Below are positions 1 to 6,800 of a stretch of DNA of 13,498 nt, piece by piece. The DNA is from Candidatus Ancillula trichonymphae ImTpAt (GTDB lineage: Bacteria > Actinomycetota > Actinomycetes > Actinomycetales > Bifidobacteriaceae): contig AXYY01000119.1 of assembly GCA_000485475.1 (NCBI GenBank), positions 1 to 13,498 of the forward strand, written 5' to 3'. Under the pieces are notes generated by a model. That model ran no database searches and was not told where the DNA came from. It saw only the letters and a program-made list of their open reading frames with translations. The position numbers and the translations under genes are program-made. Position 1 is the first letter of the stretch. Each line of letters opens with the position of its first letter.

Positions 1-3
1 ACA

Positions 4-170
4 AGTTCAATCGTATTCCGCGTAGCAGAATGCTGTTTAATCTGCTCAGGCGCGCAGTTTAGCAGACCTTTGCGGAGTAAAAGGCCAATGATTGTGTTTG
101 TTTTGCAAACTCCTCTATATTTTGTGCGTGCGTAGCGCGGCGCACTTCAACCGCATTCCGCTTGTGGAAT
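4..170. repeat. Intergenic palindromic repeat array, copy A
   Basis: No gene is visible in 1-174. The stretch is built from a recurring head (AGTTCAATCG at 4, CGCAGTTTAGC at 53-63, ACTTCAACCG at 143), each followed by a short hairpin. The hairpins are ATTCCGC-GTA-GCAGAAT (15-31, one mismatch), CCTTT...AAAGG (67-84) and ATTCCGC-TT-GTGGAAT (155-170). A further small hairpin, GTTTG...CAAAC, lies near 100-115. The order of parts, GAATGCTGTT then CGCGCAGTTTAGCAGA, recurs at 10544-10581, so this region and copy B share ancestry. It lies directly behind the ptsI stop. It looks like a REP-like intergenic repeat family; its function is unknown. Confidence 0.6.
155..170. terminator. Hairpin just after ptsI stop
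   Basis: A near-perfect inverted repeat, ATTCCGC TT GTGGAAT (one G-T pair), begins 5 nt past the ptsI stop codon on the minus strand. It lacks the T-run of a canonical intrinsic terminator, so it may instead shape or protect the mRNA 3' end. The same hairpin with perfect pairing is found at 10635-10650. Confidence 0.35.
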
Positions 171-174
171 TCCA

Positions 175-1806
175 TTACTCAATCTCTAGAATTCGTTGTC
201 GCAACGGAAGAACCGTTCTGGGTGAAACGCTCAGTTCTGTGAAGCCCCAGTCTATGAAATTCTGCACAAGGGACAAGTCAGCCGCTAACTCACCGCAAAT
301 TCCAGCCCAGATGCCATTTCGAGTTGCCGCACTTGCTGTCATCTTCAGTAGTTCAAACAACGCAGGATGCTGCGGATCAAAGTACTTGTCCAGTTTCCGC
401 GACCCCTGTCGATCAATTGCCAAAGTATACTGCGTCAAGTCGTTCGTACCAACAGAAAAGAAACTCACCAACTTCGCTAAATCTTCAGCAATTAGTGCGG
501 CCGCAGGAGTCTCAACCATAACTCCAACGGGAACTTCTGGCTTTTTCTGAATGGTCTTCGAGCTGAGTAACTCTTCTTGAACTTCCGCACAAAAACCTAA
601 GGCCTTCTTGACCTCCCAAGTTGAAGCAATCATCGGAAACATGATCGCAATATTACAGCCTGGCTCAGCCGCAGCCATGTATATCGCCTTCAACTGCGTC
701 TTAAACAACTTTTCATCATCTAGTAAAATGCGAATCGCCCTATAGCCCAGTGCAGGATTATTCCCTTCGTCTCCAAGCTTCAAGTACGCAGCAACCTTAT
801 CAGCACCAATATCGAGCGTGCGGATAATCACCTGCCGCCCGCACATAGCTTTTGCAACCGTTCTGTAGACATCAAACTGTTCATACAACGACGGTGGTCC
901 ACTTCTACCGATGAACATGAACTCAGTACGAAACAGCCCAACTCCCTCAGCATCTGCTTCAGCCGCTGTATACGCGTCATCAACACTACAAATATTCGCG
1001 TACAACTTGATGCGCTTTCCACTGCGGGTCTCAGTAACTTTCCCACGCAGATTTTCAACTTGTGCGCGCACCTTCTCCAACTCAAAAATGTGTGATTTGG
1101 TCTCTTCAACCGCTTTTACACTAGGATCCAGGATAACTCTTGAACTCAGACTGTCCACAATAGCGGTCCTGCCAATCAATTCTTGTCCCCCTCCAATCGG
1201 CGTGTTTATAAGTGCGGGAATCCTCAAAGAATTTGCCAAAATAGCAATGTGCGAAGTTGAAGAGCCCTTGCGCATGACAAATGCGGCAATCTGTCTCCTG
1301 TCTAGTGATAATGCTTGTGATGGTGAAATGTCATCTGAAACAATTATTGAATTGCTAGGCAGTTCGATTTCAAAAGAAGTAGAATTGAGCGCCCTTAGTA
1401 GTCGAACCTTAATGTCAAGTACATCCGCAGTTCTTGCACGCAAATATTCATCTTCAAGCGCTTCAAACTGAGTAACAATGTCCTTGAACGTGCACTCAAT
1501 TGCCTTTACCAAATCCTGTTCTTTTTCAAATGCACGACGAACTGCATCATCAACATCCTCATCCAGCAACATCATTCGTTGCGCATCAACTATCGACGCT
1601 TCCTCTTCACCAACTTCTTGAAGCGTTTTGTGATACAACTTATCCAATGCATCTACTGCTCTCTCTTTTGCCCGGTAATACGCATCCAAATCAGCCGCAC
1701 CGTTCAAATCGCTAGAACTTTGCAACTCATCATCGGCCGAATTGTCCAATAAGTGTATCTGACCTACCACAACGCCTGGCGAAACTTGTTGTCCAAATAC
1801 TTCCAT
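175..1806 (-). CDS. ptsI: PTS enzyme I (phosphoenolpyruvate-protein phosphotransferase)
   Basis: Enzyme I takes phosphate from phosphoenolpyruvate onto a histidine and passes it to HPr, the first step of PTS sugar uptake; it is cytosolic. The 543 residues are close to the usual 550-575. Visible motifs are the phosphohistidine loop STSHIAI (His186), LFRTEF (about 292-297), IRTLDIGADK (about 328-337), VGTNDLTQY (about 452-460) and the catalytic GICGEL (Cys504). The order of N-terminal swivel/HPr-binding region and C-terminal PEP-binding barrel is normal. No HPr gene or enzyme II lies in this window. The ATG at 1806 sits 8 nt after a TATAAT box, so the mRNA is probably leaderless. The gene is divergent from the lipid kinase gene. 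The length and GTNDLTQY motif argue against PEP synthase or pyruvate phosphate dikinase. Confidence 0.96.
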   Translation of the reverse strand: MEVFGQQVSPGVVVGQIHLLDNSADDELQSSSDLNGAADLDAYYRAKERAVDALDKLYHKTLQEVGEEEASIVDAQRMMLLDEDVDDAVRRAFEKEQDLVKAIECTFKDIVTQFEALEDEYLRARTADVLDIKVRLLRALNSTSFEIELPSNSIIVSDDISPSQALSLDRRQIAAFVMRKGSSTSHIAILANSLRIPALINTPIGGGQELIGRTAIVDSLSSRVILDPSVKAVEETKSHIFELEKVRAQVENLRGKVTETRSGKRIKLYANICSVDDAYTAAEADAEGVGLFRTEFMFIGRSGPPSLYEQFDVYRTVAKAMCGRQVIIRTLDIGADKVAAYLKLGDEGNNPALGYRAIRILLDDEKLFKTQLKAIYMAAAEPGCNIAIMFPMIASTWEVKKALGFCAEVQEELLSSKTIQKKPEVPVGVMVETPAAALIAEDLAKLVSFFSVGTNDLTQYTLAIDRQGSRKLDKYFDPQHPALFELLKMTASAATRNGIWAGICGELAADLSLVQNFIDWGFTELSVSPRTVLPLRQRILEIE

Positions 1807-1813
1807 GCGCCTA

Positions 1814-1819
1814 ATTATA
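1814..1819 (-). promoter_or_regulatory. -10 box of ptsI
   Basis: On the minus strand a consensus TATAAT ends 8 nt before the ptsI ATG, which places the expected transcription start at or next to the start codon. No clear -35 box or TG extension is seen. Confidence 0.7.
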
Positions 1820-1896
1820 ATAACCTAAAATGTAAGAATACTAATAGAAATATAAACATAAAACTTACATTAACTAAAACGTAAACGTACTACATA

Positions 1897-1905
1897 TGAT
1901 ATACT
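1897..1905 (+). promoter_or_regulatory. Extended -10 promoter of lipid kinase gene
   Basis: TGATATACT is an extended -10 (TGnTATACT). Its last base is 10 nt before the ATG at 1915, leaving a leader of at most about three nucleotides. No good -35 hexamer is visible. It is back to back with the ptsI promoter across a 108-bp AT-rich gap. Confidence 0.7.
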
Positions 1906-1914
1906 AGAACTATT

Positions 1915-3030
1915 ATGGGTGATTGGATACGCATTTTCATCGTAATACTTAGCATTGTAGTGATATGCGAAGTTGTCAAGCGTAGAAAACGCAAGAGGTT
2001 CACAAAAATGACCGCGAAATTGCCGAAGAACCCCAACAAAAGTGCTCAAAAACAGTTTGTTATAGTCGTCAATCCGTCCAAAAAACATGCTGATGAGACC
2101 GAGCGCGAGATTTTACTATACTTCGAGTCCATGAAACTCAGCAAGCCGCAGGTTGTGCACACTTCAATTGAAAGTGCGGGTTTTAATGAGGCAAAGGAGG
2201 CGACACTTGCAGGTGCGGATGTTGTCTTGGCATGCGGCGGAGATGGAACTGTTCGCCAAGTTGCTGCAGGAATCCACGCGGGTATGAAGTGCAGGCGCCT
2301 GAATTCTAATGCCTCAGATTTGGCTGAAACCGAACTTGCAGTCGTACCGATCGGGACTGGAAATCTCTTCGCGCGCAATTTGAACCTCCAGCTCAACGAT
2401 TTATCTGCAGTTTTGAACATCGCAGTATTTGGGTACGCGTACAGTGTTGACTTGGGGTTCTGCAGACTTGATGAACACTCCAAAATGCACGCGTTCACGG
2501 TCATTTCAGGTATTGGTTTTGATGCGAACCTTGTACAAAAAACTAGTGCGGAAGCCAAGAAGAAGGTGGGGTATCTGGCCTACTTTGCAGCTGGTGGTCA
2601 AAAAGTCCTCTCCAAGAGCATAAAGGTGCGTGCACGTATAAAAACACCAGAAAAAGACTTCCACGTTGAAACAAAATTGCGGTCGTTGATGGTCGGAAAC
2701 TGTGGAAAAATTCCAGGCTTTCAGTTAATTCCGGACGCGAAGTATGACGACGGTCTACTCGATGTTGTTGCAATAAATACAACTGCTGGAATAGTCGGGT
2801 GGTTGCAGGTTGCAAGTGATGTGTTCTTGCAGAACTTTGGAATTGAAAACAAATCCAGGCTGAAAATCGGACGCATCGACTTTATGGAGGCTCAAGAAGT
2901 GCACCTGGAGTTAGTCAAGCCCCAGATTGTGCAGGTTGACGGAGACCTCGTGGGCAAAGCGAAAAAGGTCGCGTTCACAACTGAAAAGTCCGCAATAAAG
3001 GTTCGCTTTCTGAAAACGCCAACGAACTGA
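1915..3030 (+). CDS. Diacylglycerol kinase family lipid kinase, membrane-anchored
   Basis: Members of this family (DgkB/YegS/LCB5-like) phosphorylate diacylglycerol or similar lipids with ATP, often to recycle diacylglycerol from envelope synthesis. Visible motifs are VVNPSKK (about 51-57), the nucleotide-binding CGGDGT (107-112), PIGTGNLFARNL (145-156), GIGFDANLV (199-207), DDGLLDVV (278-285) and VDGD (341-344). All are in the usual order over 371 residues. The N-terminus has a hydrophobic segment (about 5-22) followed by a strongly basic KRRKRKR patch, so the enzyme is probably tethered to the cytoplasmic membrane; some actinobacterial homologues have the same anchor. The substrate cannot be set from sequence. 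It converges on the next gene with only 4 bp between stops. Confidence 0.9.
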   Translation: MGDWIRIFIVILSIVVICEVVKRRKRKRFTKMTAKLPKNPNKSAQKQFVIVVNPSKKHADETEREILLYFESMKLSKPQVVHTSIESAGFNEAKEATLAGADVVLACGGDGTVRQVAAGIHAGMKCRRLNSNASDLAETELAVVPIGTGNLFARNLNLQLNDLSAVLNIAVFGYAYSVDLGFCRLDEHSKMHAFTVISGIGFDANLVQKTSAEAKKKVGYLAYFAAGGQKVLSKSIKVRARIKTPEKDFHVETKLRSLMVGNCGKIPGFQLIPDAKYDDGLLDVVAINTTAGIVGWLQVASDVFLQNFGIENKSRLKIGRIDFMEAQEVHLELVKPQIVQVDGDLVGKAKKVAFTTEKSAIKVRFLKTPTN

Positions 3031-3034
3031 ATGG

Positions 3035-3550
3035 CTACTTCTGGACAGTTTCAACCAATTCAACGAGCTGTTTCTCGCTAGCGCCACTGATTAGTTGCAA
3101 AGAATACGAAACTCCGTCATTATACCACTTCGCCAAACCAGCACCGTTCTCGTTATACGAAATCTTGTAGTTGACATTCGCAAGTTGCTTTGTAACTGAA
3201 GTTGCATATGTGTAGTCGCCACTTATATCTTCCTCAGAATCAGTCCTTGAAACACGAACCGTAACAGATAAGTCACGGTGCTTTCCATCAATCTGCGCAA
3301 TTTTATCAAGCACAATTGAATACTTCTTGTTGTCGAGATCAGCATTGAAGTTCAACTTCAACTCGTCACGAAAAACCGCACTACTCTCAACTTCCTCAAC
3401 CGGATTAGCTCTAGTTTGAGGCGAATTACTACTAGTTGCAGTTTTCGGCGCACTACCCCCGTTGATTTTGCGCCACAACCAGTAGCCAAAAACACAAAGC
3501 ACAGCGCAACAGCTGCAACACTCATTTGTCTTAACGAATTCCATAATCAT
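3035..3550 (-). CDS. Small membrane-anchored protein with cysteine cluster, unknown function
   Basis: I do not recognise this 171-residue protein. It begins MIMEFVKTNE, followed by CCSCCAVLC: five cysteines within nine residues (11-19) at the start of a transmembrane segment (about 13-26). A polar, Ser/Thr-rich linker (about 31-56) and a domain rich in predicted beta strands (about 57-171) follow. The end has a W-x-x-DG-x-x-Y pattern followed by an EKQLVELVETV helix, faintly recalling DUF4367-type extracytoplasmic domains; this is a weak resemblance. The cysteines do not form a normal lipobox. The ATG at 3550 is chosen because it lies 7 nt after an extended -10 box; the frame stays open upstream to 3601, but that part would contain the promoter. 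It is divergent from the DUF6056-like gene. Confidence 0.7.
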   Translation of the reverse strand: MIMEFVKTNECCSCCAVLCVFGYWLWRKINGGSAPKTATSSNSPQTRANPVEEVESSAVFRDELKLNFNADLDNKKYSIVLDKIAQIDGKHRDLSVTVRVSRTDSEEDISGDYTYATSVTKQLANVNYKISYNENGAGLAKWYNDGVSYSLQLISGASEKQLVELVETVQK

Positions 3551-3556
3551 AATAGC

Positions 3557-3565
3557 GTTGTACCA
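3557..3565 (-). promoter_or_regulatory. Extended -10 promoter of cysteine-cluster gene
   Basis: On the minus strand TGGTACAAC ends 7 nt before the ATG at 3550, which predicts a leaderless transcript. The hexamer has two mismatches to TATAAT (positions 3 and 6) but carries the TGn extension. Confidence 0.6.
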
Positions 3566-3611
3566 CACTTCTCTGTGTAAGTCCCACAAGAGGCGGCGCA
3601 CACCGTTTGTG

Positions 3612-3635
3612 CTAGTTGTTCTTCAATGCAACTAG
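3612..3635. promoter_or_regulatory. Candidate operator: perfect 7-bp inverted repeat
   Basis: CTAGTTG (3612-3618) and CAACTAG (3629-3635) form a perfect inverted repeat with a 10-nt spacer. It sits between the two divergent promoters and covers the place where a -35 element of the plus promoter would fall (about 3620-3625). Size and position fit a dimeric regulator site; the regulator is unknown. Confidence 0.4.
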
Positions 3636-3639
3636 TTTA

Positions 3640-3648
3640 TGATACAAT
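3640..3648 (+). promoter_or_regulatory. Extended -10 promoter of DUF6056-like gene
   Basis: TGATACAAT is an extended -10 box ending 9 nt before an in-frame GTG at 3657, giving a leader of zero to two nucleotides. An in-frame ATG at 3639 overlaps this box and so is unlikely to be used. Confidence 0.65.
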
Positions 3649-3656
3649 GTGAACAC

Positions 3657-5030
3657 GTGCGGTTAGAAGAAAGGTTAAGAGCAGTGGTTAATGTGGTTCA
3701 TAATGTGGCAGGAACTAGTTTGTGCAGGTTCAAGGAGTTTTGTAAAATATACTTGCCTGGATTACTGGTGGTTGTAGCATTCTTCTGTGCGCTTATTTTT
3801 GTCAACGACATAAAGTATGCTGATTATACTGTTTTTTCACAGCATATGCAGAGCCGCTCATCATCACTAGAGTATGCAGTTGGGAGGTATCAAAGCTGGT
3901 CCTCAAGATTTCTTATAAAATTTCTCGAAGTTTTCTTGCTCAACCGTGTGCGTACATACGTGTGTGTGACAATTCTTCTAGCAATGTTGGCAGTTTACTC
4001 AATATCGAAGTGCCTAAAGTTCAAATCAGCTCATCAGGTTCTAATCGTCGCAGTGTTCTTCTGTCTGCTTATTCCACCGGATATTTATACAACTGCAGGT
4101 ATTTACGCAACAATTATCAATTATCTTTGGCCAAATGCACTACTTCTCTACTCGTTCACGCTAATTGTTGAAGTATTTGAACGAAGTAGACCAGTGCTCT
4201 CAAAACGAAAAGTTGTTCTGTGCACATCATCTCTAGTATTTGCATGCAATATGGAACAGGGATCAGTCGTTGCAGGTATGATATTTTTGGGTGCTATTTT
4301 ATTGCTGTATCGTTGTTACAAAAGATTTAACTTCTACTTAATACTAGGTTTTGTAATCAGTTGTTTAGGATGTATAAATGTTTTGTTTTGTCCAGGAAAT
4401 AAAGCGCGCAAGATTGCAGAATTGCACCAGTTTTTCTCTAATTTCGACAACTTATCCGTATTCACAAAAATAAATATGAGATTTCTGCACATTTCTAAAA
4501 GTTTTCTATTACCACTGGATTTTATACTACTGGCACTTGTAATCACACTGCTGCTTTTGGCATGCTACTCGAAGTTATCAATCAGCACAAAAGTGGTCGC
4601 TGTACTTTCTTGTGTGGTTGTGCTCTTCAACTCTGGTTTAATTACCAATCCGATGAGTTTTTTTAGAGGCAATGCAGAACAGCAACTCGTAAACGTCGGC
4701 AACGCTAATATATCTGATTTCGTACCTCAAACAAGTCTGCAAAATACTGCCTCGTTTATTCCGCATCTGTATTTTCTACTCCAGATTTTCTGCATCATCT
4801 TGTCAATTTGCTTGGTCTACGGTAAAACACTCAAGACACTTATACTCCTGTTCGTAGCATTTTCAGGATTTTGTGCGTCTTTCTTGCTCGTGTTTTCACC
4901 AACTATTTATGTATCTAGAGGCAGAACGCTTTATCCGCTGTATTTGGCACTACTCTTTGTGGTGTTGGTGACCACAGTAGATTTAGTAGACTCTAAGTAC
5001 AAAAAACTTGCGTTTTCAACTGGCGCGTGA
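3657..5030 (+). CDS. DUF6056-like polytopic membrane protein
   Basis: About 457 residues with roughly ten hydrophobic segments; probably an integral membrane protein with a GT-C-like layout. Family-type signatures are visible: GRYQSWSSRF (about 76-85), INYLWPNALLLY (about 154-165), NMEQGS (about 198-203) and CPGNKARK (about 245-252). These correspond to the conserved W..SRF, NYLWP, N.EQ and PGN.AR patterns I associate with DUF6056 proteins, often found near surface glycan genes. The biochemical role is unknown; transfer of a sugar from a lipid carrier is one guess. Start GTG 3657 is chosen from the promoter position. The gene appears richer in A+T than its neighbours. Its TGA stop forms the TG of the extended -10 of the next gene. 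Confidence 0.75.
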   Translation: MRLEERLRAVVNVVHNVAGTSLCRFKEFCKIYLPGLLVVVAFFCALIFVNDIKYADYTVFSQHMQSRSSSLEYAVGRYQSWSSRFLIKFLEVFLLNRVRTYVCVTILLAMLAVYSISKCLKFKSAHQVLIVAVFFCLLIPPDIYTTAGIYATIINYLWPNALLLYSFTLIVEVFERSRPVLSKRKVVLCTSSLVFACNMEQGSVVAGMIFLGAILLLYRCYKRFNFYLILGFVISCLGCINVLFCPGNKARKIAELHQFFSNFDNLSVFTKINMRFLHISKSFLLPLDFILLALVITLLLLACYSKLSISTKVVAVLSCVVVLFNSGLITNPMSFFRGNAEQQLVNVGNANISDFVPQTSLQNTASFIPHLYFLLQIFCIILSICLVYGKTLKTLILLFVAFSGFCASFLLVFSPTIYVSRGRTLYPLYLALLFVVLVTTVDLVDSKYKKLAFSTGA

Positions 5031-5036
5031 TATAAT
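5028..5036 (+). promoter_or_regulatory. Extended -10 promoter of MerR-rpf operon
   Basis: TGATATAAT is a perfect extended -10 box ending 8 nt before the ATG at 5044, so the transcript is predicted to be leaderless. Its first three bases are the stop codon of the upstream membrane protein gene. Confidence 0.75.
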
Positions 5037-5043
5037 GGGCCAC

Positions 5044-5604
5044 ATGGACGGCAATGGTTATGTTCAAGGAACTTTTTTTGGAGACAGCATCCTAGAGCTC
5101 ATTGGCACTAGAGGTTTTGGAACTCATATTGTGTCTAAAGTTACAGGGCTCACGAGAAGACAAATTGATTACTGGGCGCGTTCGGGGGTCTTCCAACCGA
5201 CTATTCAGCAAGCAAAAGGTTCCGGGACACGCAGACTCTACAGCTTCAAGGATATTCTAGTTCTGCAGATTTTCAAACGCCTTGAAGACACTGGTGTATC
5301 TGTGCAGAAGATTAAGAAGGCCGCAAAAACACTACTAGAACACGGAGTTTCAGATTTGTCATCTGTTACACTCTGCTCTGATGGTTCAAGCATATTTCAA
5401 GTGCGTTCTGGCGATGACATTATCGACATCCTCAAGGGTGGACAAGGGGTTTTTGCCATTTCAGTTGGCTCAGTTTGGGGAGAAGTTGAAGATAAACTGC
5501 GACAGTTTCCATCCAGGAGAATTGAGGAGGAAGTTGTGCCGAGTAAACTGGAAGAATACAGCAAGGAACGAGAACAAGGATTACAGGAGTTCTCCGCGTT
5601 CTAA
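5044..5604 (+). CDS. MerR-family transcriptional regulator, Rv1830 (ResR/McdR) type
   Basis: The 186-residue protein has a MerR winged helix-turn-helix at about 25-100: VSKVTGLTRRQIDYWARSG, then GSGTRRLYSFKDI, then a helix that includes RLEDTGVSVQKIKKAA. A conserved C-terminal part includes VTLCSDGSSIFQV and LKGGQGVFAI. This arrangement closely matches, as I recall it, the actinobacterial regulator Rv1830 (ResR/McdR), linked in mycobacteria to growth, division and antibiotic survival, and its bifidobacterial relatives. It is not a metal or drug sensor: the sensing cysteines of MerR are absent. The ATG at 5044 is chosen because it follows the promoter by 8 nt; the 12 codons upstream would span the promoter. 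It is first in an operon with the wall hydrolase gene, 28 bp downstream. Target genes are not known here. Confidence 0.9.
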   Translation: MDGNGYVQGTFFGDSILELIGTRGFGTHIVSKVTGLTRRQIDYWARSGVFQPTIQQAKGSGTRRLYSFKDILVLQIFKRLEDTGVSVQKIKKAAKTLLEHGVSDLSSVTLCSDGSSIFQVRSGDDIIDILKGGQGVFAISVGSVWGEVEDKLRQFPSRRIEEEVVPSKLEEYSKEREQGLQEFSAF

Positions 5605-5616
5605 CGTAATTGTGCT

Positions 5617-5623
5617 GAAGAGG
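5617..5623 (+). promoter_or_regulatory. Shine-Dalgarno of Rpf-like gene
   Basis: GAAGAGG lies 9 nt before the GTG at 5633 and decides this start: the internal ATG codons downstream have no comparable site. Confidence 0.65.
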
Positions 5624-5632
5624 TAAATTCGA

Positions 5633-6799
5633 GTGGTTAAATCAGAGCACAGCGAAAAACGGAAGCAGAATTGGTCAGTGTGCTTCGCTCCAAAAAACAT
5701 GAAGAAGGAGTTACTGTCACAGGATGAAATCAGCCACTACCAAGAAGTCTACATCGAGAATATCAAGCGCCTGAATAATGAGAACGTCGGCTTAACGGAC
5801 AAGTTCACGTACGCCAGGAAAAATAAGACAAGTTTTTTGCATTTTCTATTTGATGACATGACGTTGTCACTCGTAAATGTCATGAAATTCTTGATAATTG
5901 TGTTCTTGTGTGCTTTAACTACTACGCATATCTTCGCGCCGATTTTGTCTGGAAAAGTTCCCTTTGCTTTGGCGTTCAATTTCAGGAGAAGTATTAGCTC
6001 AAATCAGTCGTTTGGGTCCGAATCATCCGCTGCATCGTCTAGGGCTGATCCTTCGTTTGCACAAAATGTTACCGTTATCATACATAGTGAAACAACTGTT
6101 CAGAATACCACTGAGGCAACTGTTGGTGAGTTTTTGAAGTCGAAGAAGATTACAATTGGCTACGGAGAAGGTGTTTACCCTTCCACAGACACTGCAATTG
6201 GAGACGGTGCGGTAATTGCTGTGGACAAAATTGAGTATCGTTCTGAATCAGCGACAGAAAAGCTCGCACATGCTGAACAGCGCGTTGATGAACCAACTTT
6301 GCGCAAGGGACAGGAAAATGTTGTAAGTGCGGGTGAAGATGGATTGAGTTCAAGCACGTATATTGTGAAGCAAGTTGCAGGTCATGAGATTTCTCGTAGT
6401 CCATTCACGACGACGGTGCTAAAGGAACCAGTTGCACGGGTCATACAGATTGGAACCGCTGATGTTTTCACAAATGGAATTTCGGTCACGGTTGCTAGCG
6501 GTGACGTAAAACAGTTCGCGCTGAATCAACTGCGTGCAAAAGGTATGGGTAACGAGCAATTCACCTGCTTGGACAGACTGTGGCAAAAAGAGTCCGGATG
6601 GCGCGTGGACGCTGGCAATACTTTCTCTGGTGCATACGGTATTCCGCAAGCTATGCCCGGGTGGAAGATGGCAGAATTTGGTAGCGACTGGCGGGACAAT
6701 CCAGAAGTTCAGATACGCTGGGGAATTAGTTATATTGCGAGAAGATACGGGACACCTTGCGTTGCCTGGTCACATTTTGTAGCTAAAAATTGGTACTAG
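5633..6799 (+). CDS. Rpf/Apf-like cell wall hydrolase (DUF348-G5-transglycosylase)
   Basis: 388 residues. A basic cytoplasmic part (1-78) precedes a transmembrane segment (about 79-101), a Ser-rich linker, a DUF348 domain (about 145-197), a G5 domain (about 199-276) and a C-terminal lysozyme-like transglycosylase domain (about 290-388). The catalytic glutamate is Glu320 in LWQKESGW, followed by SGAYGIPQAMPG and GISYIARRYGTPCVAWSH. Cys312 and Cys376 may form a disulfide. It probably cleaves peptidoglycan outside the membrane, as RpfB-like proteins do in resuscitation and division. GTG start is supported by its Shine-Dalgarno. The long cytoplasmic N-terminus is unusual; most relatives begin near the membrane segment. 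Co-transcribed with the MerR regulator; the stop abuts alr with 1 bp between. Confidence 0.9.
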   Translation: MVKSEHSEKRKQNWSVCFAPKNMKKELLSQDEISHYQEVYIENIKRLNNENVGLTDKFTYARKNKTSFLHFLFDDMTLSLVNVMKFLIIVFLCALTTTHIFAPILSGKVPFALAFNFRRSISSNQSFGSESSAASSRADPSFAQNVTVIIHSETTVQNTTEATVGEFLKSKKITIGYGEGVYPSTDTAIGDGAVIAVDKIEYRSESATEKLAHAEQRVDEPTLRKGQENVVSAGEDGLSSSTYIVKQVAGHEISRSPFTTTVLKEPVARVIQIGTADVFTNGISVTVASGDVKQFALNQLRAKGMGNEQFTCLDRLWQKESGWRVDAGNTFSGAYGIPQAMPGWKMAEFGSDWRDNPEVQIRWGISYIARRYGTPCVAWSHFVAKNWY

Positions 6800-6800
6800 A

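Noticed and set aside
1..174. Possible CRISPR array
   Set aside because: Units vary in sequence and spacing, there are no unique spacers of even length, and no cas gene is present.
92..550. Plus-strand open frame of 152 codons
   Set aside because: Most of it is antisense to the C-terminal part of ptsI, whose motifs are certain; the rest is the repeat array. No ribosome site.
911..1471. Plus-strand open frame of 186 codons
   Set aside because: Fully antisense to ptsI, low-complexity Ser/Ala composition, no recognisable domain.
2046..2558. Minus-strand open frame of 170 codons
   Set aside because: Antisense to the lipid kinase motifs; Ser/Ala/Pro-rich shadow translation.
3551..3601. 17 extra N-terminal codons of the cysteine-cluster protein
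   Set aside because: They contain its extended -10 box; ATG 3550 lies at the predicted transcription start.
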